Of a stretch of DNA of 41,708 nucleotides, positions 11,552-18,944 are shown in pieces. Position numbers and translations under genes: made by a program. Position 1 is the first letter of the stretch, and each line of letters opens with the position of its first letter. Under the pieces are notes generated by a model that saw nothing but the letters and a program-made list of their open reading frames with translations, searched no databases and had not been told where the DNA came from. Source of the DNA: an uncultured Roseiarcus sp. (GTDB taxonomy: Bacteria; Pseudomonadota; Alphaproteobacteria; Rhizobiales; Beijerinckiaceae); NCBI GenBank assembly GCA_945957375.1, contig CAMFKX010000011.1, positions 1 to 41,708 on the forward strand, in the 5' to 3' direction.

Positions 11552-11932
11552 ATGACCGACGCCCCCCTCGCCGCTACGCAAAACGAGAGCGGGTTGAAGG
11601 CCCCCTCGCAGATGGCCCCTGAGGAGTTGAAGGCGCTGACGGAATCGATCGTCGCGGCGCTGAAGACGGTCTACGATCCGGAGATTCCGGCCGACATCTA
11701 CGAACTCGGCCTGATCTACAACGTCGATATCGACGACGGCCGGTTTGTCACGATCGAGATGACCCTGACCGCGCCGGCCTGTCCGGTGGCGGGGGAAATG
11801 CCGCTGTGGGTCGAGAACGCGGTCGGCGTCCTGCCGGGCGTCGCGGGGGTCAAGGTCAACATGGTGTTCGATCCGCCGTGGGATCAGAGCCGCATGTCGG
11901 ACGAAGCGCGCGTCGCGCTCGACATGTGGTGA
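11552..11932 (+). CDS. sufT: SUF-associated MIP18/DUF59 protein SufT
   Basis: A 126-residue protein with a single MIP18 (DUF59) domain. It carries the family signature YDPEIPADIYELGLIYNV and the cysteine of TAPACPVAGEMP. SufT proteins assist Fe-S protein maturation and commonly end suf operons. The first 25 residues are a poorly conserved leader. ATG at 11552 follows GAGGAG closely downstream of sufS. The usual A-type carrier gene (sufA), often the last gene in such operons, is absent; a long inverted repeat follows instead. Confidence 0.92.
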   Translation: MTDAPLAATQNESGLKAPSQMAPEELKALTESIVAALKTVYDPEIPADIYELGLIYNVDIDDGRFVTIEMTLTAPACPVAGEMPLWVENAVGVLPGVAGVKVNMVFDPPWDQSRMSDEARVALDMW

Positions 11933-11990
11933 CGCGCCGCGATCAGGCCGGCGTTCCGTAACGCACAGGCCGGAGCGCTTTGCTGCTCCC

Positions 11991-12104
11991 CTTGTCCTGA
12001 GGAGCGCTGCGCAGCAGCGCGTCTCGAAGGACGTTTTCAGCCGGCGCGGCCAACGAACGTCCTTCGAGACGCGTCGCCTCGCGGCGACGCTCCTCAGGAC
12101 GAGG
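11991..12104. repeat. Long inverted repeat between convergent sufT and DUF971
   Basis: The left arm (11991-12035) reads CTTGTCCTGAGGAGCGCTGC and on to CTCGAAGGACGTT. The right arm (12056-12104) begins AACGTCCTTCGAGACGC and ends CTCCTCAGGACGAGG. Each arm has its own inner hairpin (for example GTCGCC/GGCGAC on the right). The element could fold as a cruciform or act as a two-way transcription end between the convergent genes. It shares the core TCCTTCGA and CTCAGGACGAGG with the four repeats at 21203-22040, so both are one family with different inner inserts. Confidence 0.85.
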
Positions 12105-12135
12105 TCGGGGCTGGCCATCACGCCCGGCTGGGGAG

Positions 12136-12426
12136 CTACGGCGTCGCGAGCTTCCTCAAATAGTCCCAGGAATAGAGCCCGGTGTCGTGGCGGTCGTCGA
12201 ACACGATCCGGATGGCGTAGTTGCCGACCGGGTCGATGGCGACGATGCGCACGTTCTCCTTGCCGGTGACGATCCGCTTCTCGGCCGGCGAATGGCCCTG
12301 CACCTCGGCGCTCGGGCTCTCGACCCTCAGCCGCTCGGCGGACACGCTGACCGTCGCGCCGTCGTCGAACGTCAGCTCGAGCGTGCGGCCCTGATCTTTC
12401 ACCACGATGTCGGTCGGCCAGGCCAT
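12136..12426 (-). CDS. DUF971 domain protein
   Basis: A 96-residue protein covering one DUF971 (gamma-butyrobetaine hydroxylase N-terminal-like) domain. Typical features are TDIVVKDQGRTLELTFDDG at the start and YAIRIVFDDRHDTGLYSWDYLRKL at the end. In larger proteins this domain binds zinc or iron; here it stands alone and lacks the Cys ligands. ATG at 12426 is 11 bases after the mrp stop, so the two are one transcription unit. Gene pairs of mrp and DUF971 are frequent in proteobacteria, and a role in Fe-S delivery has been suggested by that linkage; this is inference. Confidence 0.88.
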   Translation of the reverse strand: MAWPTDIVVKDQGRTLELTFDDGATVSVSAERLRVESPSAEVQGHSPAEKRIVTGKENVRIVAIDPVGNYAIRIVFDDRHDTGLYSWDYLRKLATP

Positions 12427-12437
12427 CTGCGCCTCCG

Positions 12438-13583
12438 TCACTGAAACCGGATGCTGGGAGCGGGCTTCGCCCCCGGCGCGCCGGCTGCGAGCGTCGCGGC
12501 GACCTTGCGCGCGATTTCGAGGAACGCGTTGGCGTGGGCGCCGCCGGCGAGGCTGACCACCACCGGGCGGCCGTCGTCGGAATTGGCGCGGATGGCGATG
12601 TCGAGCGGCACCTCGCCGAGGAACGGCACGCCGAGCGTCTCGGCCTCCCGCCGCGCCCCGGCGTGCGAGAACACGTCGGTGCGCCCGCCGCAATGCGGGC
12701 AAATGAAATAGCTCATGTTCTCGACGATGCCGAGCAGCGGAATGTGCACCTGCTTGAACATGGCGATGCCGCGCCGGGCGTCGATCAGCGCGAGGTCCTG
12801 CGGCGTCGAGACGATCACCGCGCCCGAGAGCGGCACGTTCTGGGCCATGGTGAGCTGGGTGTCGCCGGTGCCGGGCGGCATGTCGACCACCAGCACGTCG
12901 ATGTCGCCCCAGGCGACCTCGCGCAGAAGCTGGGTCAGCGCCGACATCACCATCGGCCCGCGCCACACCACCGGCGCGCCCTCGTCGATCAGGAAGCCGA
13001 TCGACATGACCTTGACGCCGTAGGCTTCGAGCGGGACGAGCTTCTGTCCGTCGGCGGCGACCTCAGGCCGCGCAGCGAGGCCGAACAGCTTCGGCATCGA
13101 CGGGCCGAACAGGTCGGCGTCGAGCACGCCGACCTTGAGCCCGAGCTGGGCGAGGCCGACCGCGAGATTGCAGGCGACGGTCGATTTGCCGACGCCGCCC
13201 TTGCCCGAGGCGACCGCGATGATCGACTTGACGCCGGGGATCGGTTGCGCGGCGCGCCGCGTCTGCCCGCCTTGCGGAGGGCCGTCATGGGCGTGAGCGT
13301 GGCCGTGGGCCGGCTGCGCGCCGCCCACGACGGCTCGCGCCGCCTCGGCGGTGAGGGTGACGACGGCGCCGGCGACGCCGGGAATCGCCTTGATCGCCGC
13401 TTCCGCCGCCGCGCGCATCGGCTCCATCGCCCGCGCCCGGGCGGCGTCGACGACGATGGCGAGGAACACCTTGCCATCGCGCAGCGTCAGGCCGGAGATC
13501 GCGCCGGAATCGGGCAGCGGCGTCCGGCCGTCCGGTCCGGCGACCTTCGCCAGCGCCGCCATCACCTCGTCGCGAGACGCCAT
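12438..13583 (-). CDS. mrp: Mrp/NBP35-family Fe-S carrier ATPase (ApbC)
   Basis: Mrp/ApbC is a P-loop ATPase that binds and transfers Fe-S clusters. The 381 residues comprise an N-terminal MIP18-like domain (about 1-80), a His-rich linker (AHGHAHAHDG, about 92-101) and the ATPase domain with the deviant Walker A ASGKGGVGKST, the DMPPGTGD motif and the cluster-binding pair CPHC in YFICPHCGG. The start is ATG at 13583, with GGGGAA upstream; an open frame continues to 13793 but is low-complexity Arg/Pro sequence. It converges with the suf operon across the inverted repeat, so Fe-S assembly and delivery genes are neighbours. Confidence 0.96.
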   Translation of the reverse strand: MASRDEVMAALAKVAGPDGRTPLPDSGAISGLTLRDGKVFLAIVVDAARARAMEPMRAAAEAAIKAIPGVAGAVVTLTAEAARAVVGGAQPAHGHAHAHDGPPQGGQTRRAAQPIPGVKSIIAVASGKGGVGKSTVACNLAVGLAQLGLKVGVLDADLFGPSMPKLFGLAARPEVAADGQKLVPLEAYGVKVMSIGFLIDEGAPVVWRGPMVMSALTQLLREVAWGDIDVLVVDMPPGTGDTQLTMAQNVPLSGAVIVSTPQDLALIDARRGIAMFKQVHIPLLGIVENMSYFICPHCGGRTDVFSHAGARREAETLGVPFLGEVPLDIAIRANSDDGRPVVVSLAGGAHANAFLEIARKVAATLAAGAPGAKPAPSIRFQ

Positions 13584-13698
13584 GCCTGTTCCCCGTCGTT
13601 CGGCCGCTGCCGTCAGCCGCCCGTCCGATCCTAGATAGGCGAGGAGCCGACGGCGGGGAAGGGGGCGGCGGGGAAGCAGGGTCCGGAGCGCCGGCGCG

Positions 13699-14751
13699 TC
13701 AACGCGCTTCCAGCACCATGTTGAACGGCGTCGTGGCGGCGGTGCGCACTTTGGAGAATCCGCCCTCCCGGATCGCGGCGGACAGTTTCGCAAAGCCCGC
13801 CTGCGCCCCGAGCGCCGCGCCGACCGGCTGATCGAGCGAGGTCGGCACGCAGATCAGGGTCGAGCCCGAGTAGAACAGCCGCCCGACCGGGTTGAGATTG
13901 TCCTCGAGTCTGTCGCCAGCGGCCGGCTCGACGATCATCCACGTGCCGTCCCGCTTCAGCGTCTCGCGGACATGCCGCGCCGCCCCGGCCGGGTCGCCCA
14001 TGTCGTGCAGGCAGTCGAAGAACGTGACGAGGTCGTAGTCGTCGCCGGGATAGTCGCGCGCCAGCGCCACTTCGAACGCGGTGTTGTCGGTGACCCCGTG
14101 CTGCTCGGCGTGGACCCGGGCCTGGTCGACCGAGCCGGGATGGAAGTCGTAGCCGACGAAGGTCGACTTCGGGAAGGCCTTGGCCATGAACACGGTCGAG
14201 AAGCCGTGGCCGCAGCCGACGTCGGCGACCCGGGCGCCGGCTTCGAGCTTCTCGACCACGCCGTCGAGCGCCGGCAGCCAGGACGAAACGATGTTGGCCT
14301 GGTAGCCGGGCCTGAAGAAGCGGCCGGTGGTGCAGAAGAGACAGGACGCCTGATCGCCCCAGCCGATCCCCTTGCCGGTGCGGAAGGCCGGCTCGACCAG
14401 CGCCTGATTCTCCATCATCACCACCGCCATGTCGAAGGCGGCCTGAAGGTAGACCGGGCTGTCCGGCTCGGCGAACACCATCGCCTGCTCGGGCGACAGT
14501 GCGAAGGATTTGGTCTCCGAATCGTAGTCGACGTAGCCGGACGCCGCCTGGTGGGACAGCCACTCGCGCGCATAGCGCTCGGCGACGCCGGCTTTCTGCG
14601 ACAGTTGCGCCGAGGTCATCGGTCCGTTGTCCCTGAGCGCGGCGTAGAGGCCGAGCCGCTCGCCCATCCGGACCATCGGGACGCTGCACGCGCCGCCGAG
14701 ATCGCCCAGCATCTTGCCGACAAACGCGTTGAGTTTGGCTTCGTCGATCAT
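13699..14751 (-). CDS. Class I SAM-dependent methyltransferase with winged-helix N-terminus
   Basis: The 350-residue protein has an N-terminal winged-helix dimerisation region (about 25-85, TSAQLSQKAGVAERYAREWL) and a Rossmann methyltransferase domain with motif I VADVGCGHGFSTV and post-I VGYDFHPGS. This layout resembles small-molecule O- or N-methyltransferases, and similar actinobacterial and proteobacterial proteins are annotated only as methyltransferases; the substrate cannot be told. The start is ATG at 14751 because AAGGAG lies nine bases upstream; the frame extends to 14919 without support. It has a candidate promoter and a CRP-type site upstream. The neighbouring gene is a DadA-like oxidoreductase in the same direction. 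Confidence 0.88.
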   Translation of the reverse strand: MIDEAKLNAFVGKMLGDLGGACSVPMVRMGERLGLYAALRDNGPMTSAQLSQKAGVAERYAREWLSHQAASGYVDYDSETKSFALSPEQAMVFAEPDSPVYLQAAFDMAVVMMENQALVEPAFRTGKGIGWGDQASCLFCTTGRFFRPGYQANIVSSWLPALDGVVEKLEAGARVADVGCGHGFSTVFMAKAFPKSTFVGYDFHPGSVDQARVHAEQHGVTDNTAFEVALARDYPGDDYDLVTFFDCLHDMGDPAGAARHVRETLKRDGTWMIVEPAAGDRLEDNLNPVGRLFYSGSTLICVPTSLDQPVGAALGAQAGFAKLSAAIREGGFSKVRTAATTPFNMVLEAR

Positions 14752-14838
14752 GGACGTCTCCTTGGGTTTTCGGGGCGCCCCTTCGTCAGCGCATCCTCGA
14801 CATCGCGATCGATGGAAACGGCGCCAGCCCAAGTGCTG

Positions 14839-14868
14839 ATAATTTCCTTGGCGGGAAACGATTGTTAA
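14839..14868 (-). promoter_or_regulatory. Candidate sigma-70 promoter of the methyltransferase gene
   Basis: On the minus strand, TTAACA (14868-14863) and AATTAT (14844-14839) are 18 bases apart. The start of transcription would be near 14832, leaving a leader of about 80 bases. This is the AT-richest stretch between the two genes. Confidence 0.4.
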
Positions 14869-14904
14869 AATGCGTTGGATCTGGCAACGCCCCGCGGTCT
14901 TGTC

Positions 14905-14920
14905 TGTGATCTTGCTCACA
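14905..14920. promoter_or_regulatory. Perfect CRP/FNR-type palindrome TGTGA-N6-TCACA
   Basis: TGTGA (14905-14909), TCTTGC, then TCACA (14916-14920) matches both half-sites of the CRP consensus exactly. Its centre is about 80 bases upstream of the predicted transcription start of the methyltransferase gene, close to a usual class I activator position. The site lies in an AT-richer intergenic region, which makes a chance match less likely. Which CRP-family protein would bind is unknown. Confidence 0.55.
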
Positions 14921-15042
14921 TTACGTTTTTAATATTGATGATGCCGTGAACTACGTGGAAGGTTTGTCGTCTTTGACGGTGCTTCTGGAGCCCGGCGATA
15001 TCGCGTTGGGGACGTCGGACTTTGAGCAGCCGCTAACCCCCC

Positions 15043-16296
15043 TCAGCCGAACCGCTCCGCCCGAAACGGGGCCGGATCAACGAATGGCGTCTCCCCGGTC
15101 ATCATTTCCGCCAGCAGCCTGCCGGTGATCGGCCCGAGGGTCAGGCCGAGGTGCTGGTGGCCGAAGTCGAGCCACAGGCCGGACTTGCCGGGGAACGGGC
15201 CGACGATCGGGCGCATGTCCGGCAGACACGGCCGGCGGCCGAGCCAGGGCTTCGCCTCCCGGCGCTCGCCGATCGGAAACAATTCGCGCGCGAACGGTTC
15301 GAGCCGATCGATGTGGGCCGGGGAGGGCGGGTCGTCGGCACTCGCGAACTCGGCGCCCGAGGTGAGCCGCAGGCCCAGCGTCATCGGGGCCATGACGTAG
15401 CCCTTCTCGAGGTCGAGCACCGGCCGACCGAGGCCGCCGTCGCCGACCGGCGCGTAATGCCGGTGATAGCCGCGCTTGACGAAGAAGGGCAGCTTCAGCC
15501 CCAGGGCGCGGGCGAGGTCGTTCGACCAGGGCCCGAGCGCGATCACGACGTCGCGCGCGCCGACGCGGCCGGCTTCGGTCGTGACCATCCAGCCCGAGGC
15601 GGCGGGTTCGAGGGTGTTGGCGTCGCCCTTCTCGAACCGGCCGCCGCGCGCGACGAACAGGGCCGCATAGGCGCGCGCCAGCCCCTGCGGGTCGGGCGTG
15701 CTGAGCGGATCGGGAAAATGCAGCGCGCCGCGCGCCGCTTCGCCCAGATGCGGCTCCATCGCCATCACCCCGTCCCGGTCGAGGAAGCGCGATTGCACCC
15801 CGTAGGGCGCGAGGTCCTCGACCTCGGCGTGCGCGTCGTCCTCGCCCGCCGAGGTGCGCCAGACCTGGAGCCAGCCGGTCGGCCGCAGAATGGCGCCGGC
15901 GCCGGCGGCCTCGGCGAGTTTCTGATGCTCCGCCGCGGCGCCGAACACGAGCGGCTTCATCGCCTTCGCCGTCTCGGCGACCTCGGCGGAGGTCGAGAAC
16001 CGGAAGTAGCGCCAGAGCGCATGGGCGTTTGCCGGCAGCGCGCCGTAGCGGACATGGGCGCGCGGATCGCGGTTGAGAGCCGCGTTGGCGATCTCGGCCG
16101 GGTCGCGGGGAAAGGTGTAGGGGATCACCGCCTCGGACTGGATCAAGCCGGCGTTGCCGTAGCTGGTCTCGTCCGCCGCCTCGCCGTGGCGGTCGACGAG
16201 CGTCACCATCGCCCCGCGCGCCTGCAGCGCCAGCGCGGCCGACACGCCGACCATGCCGGCCCCGAGAACGATGACATCGACGCTACGTGACGGCAT
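15043..16296 (-). CDS. FAD-dependent D-amino-acid dehydrogenase-like oxidoreductase (DadA family)
   Basis: The 417-residue flavoprotein begins with the dinucleotide-binding motif VIVLGAGMVGVSAALAL and has the DAO-fold features DETSYGNAGLI and, near the end, CLPDMRPIVGPFPG and GHQHLGLTLGP. It should oxidise the C-N bond of a D-amino acid or related amine and pass electrons to a quinone. The start is ATG at 16296 with GAGGAA upstream. It is a single gene followed in the same direction by the methyltransferase after 291 bases. Sarcosine or hydroxyproline substrates are possible alternatives within the family. Confidence 0.87.
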   Translation of the reverse strand: MPSRSVDVIVLGAGMVGVSAALALQARGAMVTLVDRHGEAADETSYGNAGLIQSEAVIPYTFPRDPAEIANAALNRDPRAHVRYGALPANAHALWRYFRFSTSAEVAETAKAMKPLVFGAAAEHQKLAEAAGAGAILRPTGWLQVWRTSAGEDDAHAEVEDLAPYGVQSRFLDRDGVMAMEPHLGEAARGALHFPDPLSTPDPQGLARAYAALFVARGGRFEKGDANTLEPAASGWMVTTEAGRVGARDVVIALGPWSNDLARALGLKLPFFVKRGYHRHYAPVGDGGLGRPVLDLEKGYVMAPMTLGLRLTSGAEFASADDPPSPAHIDRLEPFARELFPIGERREAKPWLGRRPCLPDMRPIVGPFPGKSGLWLDFGHQHLGLTLGPITGRLLAEMMTGETPFVDPAPFRAERFG

Positions 16297-16398
16297 GAGT
16301 TCCTCGCGTCCCGCCGGGCGGTTCGTCCCGGCCCGACGCTTCTACCTATAGCGGCTCGACGCATCGGCGCGATACGCGCCGAGCGGTCGCTGGTGCGA

Positions 16399-16470
16399 CT
16401 GTAGCCGCGCTCGATGAGCGCGGCTGTCGCTCGATGAGCCCGCCGGACGCGGTCAACGACCGCGTCGACA
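16399..16470. repeat. Diverged copy of the TGTAG dumbbell repeat
   Basis: This starts CTGTAGCCGCGCTC and has the same first hairpin (GCCGCGCTC/GAGCGCGGC) as the array at 1-440, then a partly repeated segment and the GCGGTC/GACCGC hairpin. It ends GTCGACA rather than CTACA. It lies in the 268-base gap between divergent dadA-like and rmlD-like genes, a place that must also hold both promoters. Confidence 0.75.
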
Positions 16471-16564
16471 ACGGATGGCGCGGCGAGCGCGCGCGTGCGA
16501 TACGCCACGCGGCGACGTCGCCCGTGAGCGCCGTCGCCGCGGGCTGAAGGAGGCCTTGGTTTCC

Positions 16565-17443
16565 ATGATTCGGATCGCCGTCACCGGAGCAATGGGGCAG
16601 GTGGCGTCCTCGCTGGTCGAACGGGCGGGGCGCGAGGTCGAGATCGTCCTGCTCGGCCGCCGGGTGTTCCTGCTCGAAGATCGCGAGGCGGTGTTCGCCG
16701 GTCTCAAGGCGGTCAAGCCGGACGTGGTGATCAACGCCGCCGCCTACACCGCCGTCGACCGCGCCGAGGCGGAGGAAGCCGTCGCCGTCGCCATCAACGG
16801 CGAAGGCGCAGGCCACGTGGCCGAGGCCGCCGACCGGCTCGGCGCGCCGCTGCTGCAACTCTCCACCGACTACGTGTTCGACGGCGCGCTCGGCCGCCCC
16901 TACCGCGAGGACGATCGGCCCGCGCCGCGCAGCGCCTACGGGCGCTCGAAGCTGCTGGGCGAGCAGCGGGTCGCCGAGCGCTGCGCCAATAGCGTGATCG
17001 TGCGCACCGCGTGGCTGTTCAGCCCCTACGGGACCAATTTCGTCCGGACCATGCTGGCGCTCAACGAGACGCGCGACGAGGTCCCGGTCGTCGCCGACCA
17101 GCGCGGCCGTCCGACCTCCGCCCATGACCTCGCCGACGCCTTGCTGAAGGTCGCCGTCCGGCTGCGCGAGGAGTCCTCGCCGGCCTTGCGCGGAATTTTC
17201 CACATGACCAACGCCGGCGAGGCGACCTGGGCCGATTTCGCCGAGGCGATCTTCGCCGAGGCCGCGGCGCGCGGGCGGCGGACGACGACGGTCCGGCGCA
17301 TCGCGACGCAGGACTATCCGACGCCTGCGCCGCGTCCGGCTGATTCGCGCCTCGACACCGAAAAGCTCAGGCGGATCTACGGTCTCGAGCTGCCCGAATG
17401 GCGGCAAGGGCTCGCGGCGTGCTGCGCGCGGCTCCTGACCTGA
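16565..17443 (+). CDS. rmlD: dTDP-4-dehydrorhamnose reductase-like protein
   Basis: RmlD reduces dTDP-4-keto-L-rhamnose to dTDP-L-rhamnose. The 292-residue SDR protein has the NAD(P) loop VTGAMGQVASSL, the STDYVFDG motif with the catalytic Ser/Thr, and YGRSKLLGE with the YxxxK pair. The start is ATG at 16565; GAAGGAGG lies 11 bases before it, a wide but workable spacing. The other rml genes are not in the window, so the sugar substrate is inferred from the family. A glycosyltransferase gene lies 1.5 kb downstream beyond purB. Confidence 0.88.
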   Translation: MIRIAVTGAMGQVASSLVERAGREVEIVLLGRRVFLLEDREAVFAGLKAVKPDVVINAAAYTAVDRAEAEEAVAVAINGEGAGHVAEAADRLGAPLLQLSTDYVFDGALGRPYREDDRPAPRSAYGRSKLLGEQRVAERCANSVIVRTAWLFSPYGTNFVRTMLALNETRDEVPVVADQRGRPTSAHDLADALLKVAVRLREESSPALRGIFHMTNAGEATWADFAEAIFAEAAARGRRTTTVRRIATQDYPTPAPRPADSRLDTEKLRRIYGLELPEWRQGLAACCARLLT

Positions 17444-17514
17444 CGATCGGGGCGCCCCTCGACCGGTCGCGGGCGCTCCTGTAGACCGCGCCAAACCCAT
17501 CGACGGAAAAGCTC

Positions 17515-18822
17515 ATGATCCCCCGCTATTCCCGCCCCGAAATGGTCGCCGTCTGGGCGCCCGAGACGCGCTTCCGCATCTGGTTCGAGATCGAGGCGTT
17601 CGCCTGCGAGGCGATGGCGGAACTGGGCGTGATCCCGAAGGAATCGGCCCAGGCGATCCGGGCGAAGGGCGACAAGGCCCGGTTCGACGTCGCGCGCATC
17701 GACGAGATCGAGCGGGTCACCAAGCACGACGTCATCGCCTTCCTGACCCATCTGGCCGAATTCATCGGCGAGGATTCGCGCTTCGTCCATCAGGGCATGA
17801 CCAGCTCCGACGTGCTCGACACCTGCCTCGCCGTGCAGCTTCAGCGCGCGTCCGACCTGCTGATCGCCGACGTCGACGCGTTGCTCGCCGCGCTGAAGCG
17901 CCGCGCCTTTGAGCACAAGATGACTCCGACCATCGGCCGCTCGCACGGCATCCACGCCGAGCCGACCACATTCGGGGTCAAGCTCGCGCTGGCCTACGCG
18001 GAGTTCTCCCGGGCGCGGTCGCGCCTCGTCGCGGCGCGCGAAGAGATCTCCACCTGCGCCATCTCCGGCGCCGTCGGCACCTTCGCCAACATCGACCCCC
18101 GGGTCGAGGAGTTCGTCGCCGACAAGCTCGGGCTGAAGCCTGAGCCGGTGTCGACCCAGGTGATCCCGCGCGACCGCCACGCCGCCTTTTTCGCCGCGCT
18201 CGGCGTGGTCGCCTCGTCGGTCGAACGGCTCGCGACCGAAATCCGCCACCTCCAGCGCACCGAAGTGCTCGAGGCGGAGGAGTATTTCTCGGAAGGGCAG
18301 AAAGGCTCCTCCGCCATGCCGCACAAGCGCAATCCGGTGCTGACCGAGAACCTGACCGGCCTGGCGCGCATGGTGCGCGCGGCGGTGACGCCGGCGATGG
18401 AGAACGTCGCGCTGTGGCACGAGCGCGACATCTCCCACTCGTCGGTCGAGCGCATGATCGGCCCGGACGCCACCATCACCCTCGACTTCGCCCTCGCGCG
18501 GCTGACCGGCGTCGTCGACAAGCTGCTGATCTATCCGGCAAACATGCAGAAGAACCTCGATCGCCTCGGCGGGCTGATCCACTCGCAGCGGGTGCTGCTG
18601 GCGCTGACCCAGAAGGGCGTGTCGCGCGAGGACGCTTATGCGCTGGTCCAGCGTAACGCCATGCCGGTGTGGCGCGGCGAGGGCGATTTCCTGACCCTGC
18701 TCAAAACCGACAATGACGTCGCCAAGGCGCTGACGCCCGCCGAACTCGAAGATCTGTTCGACCTCGGCTACCACCTGAAACGCGTCGACGTGATTTTCGA
18801 GAGGGTTTTTGGAGCGCGGTAG
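17515..18822 (+). CDS. purB: Adenylosuccinate lyase
   Basis: PurB removes fumarate in two steps of purine synthesis (SAICAR to AICAR, adenylosuccinate to AMP). The 435-residue protein has the fumarase/aspartase signature GSSAMPHKRNP at residues 264-274, TSSDVLDTCLAVQL near residue 97, and GRSHGIHAEPTTFG with the catalytic His. ATG at 17515 is preceded by GGAAAAG. It is likely its own transcription unit; a small hairpin (CGCCGC/GCGGCG) follows the stop at 18824-18839 without a T-run. Confidence 0.97.
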   Translation: MIPRYSRPEMVAVWAPETRFRIWFEIEAFACEAMAELGVIPKESAQAIRAKGDKARFDVARIDEIERVTKHDVIAFLTHLAEFIGEDSRFVHQGMTSSDVLDTCLAVQLQRASDLLIADVDALLAALKRRAFEHKMTPTIGRSHGIHAEPTTFGVKLALAYAEFSRARSRLVAAREEISTCAISGAVGTFANIDPRVEEFVADKLGLKPEPVSTQVIPRDRHAAFFAALGVVASSVERLATEIRHLQRTEVLEAEEYFSEGQKGSSAMPHKRNPVLTENLTGLARMVRAAVTPAMENVALWHERDISHSSVERMIGPDATITLDFALARLTGVVDKLLIYPANMQKNLDRLGGLIHSQRVLLALTQKGVSREDAYALVQRNAMPVWRGEGDFLTLLKTDNDVAKALTPAELEDLFDLGYHLKRVDVIFERVFGAR

Positions 18823-18876
18823 GCGCCGCGCTTGCGGCGTGGGGACTTGCTCAGGGACAGCGGGCCCCTCGACACC

Positions 18877-18897
18877 CTAAATTTAGTCAAGATCTTG
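18877..18897. promoter_or_regulatory. Two abutting 10-base perfect palindromes upstream of the glycosyltransferase
   Basis: CTAAATTTAG (18877-18886) and CAAGATCTTG (18888-18897) are each perfect palindromes separated by one base, in an AT-rich island between purB and the glycosyltransferase gene. The layout suggests two operator sites or an operator overlapping a promoter. No known regulator consensus is recognised. Confidence 0.35.
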
Positions 18898-18944
18898 GTG
18901 AATCCGCACAGGCTCGGCTCCACAGACCGCGGGAGGGCGGAAGC

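Noticed and set aside
14946-15128. Small plus-strand gene of 60 residues
   Set aside because: There is no ribosome-binding site, and the second half lies opposite the dadA-like 3' end; translation resembles no family.
18824-18839. Rho-independent terminator after purB
   Set aside because: A six-base stem with no T-run is common by chance in DNA this rich in GC.
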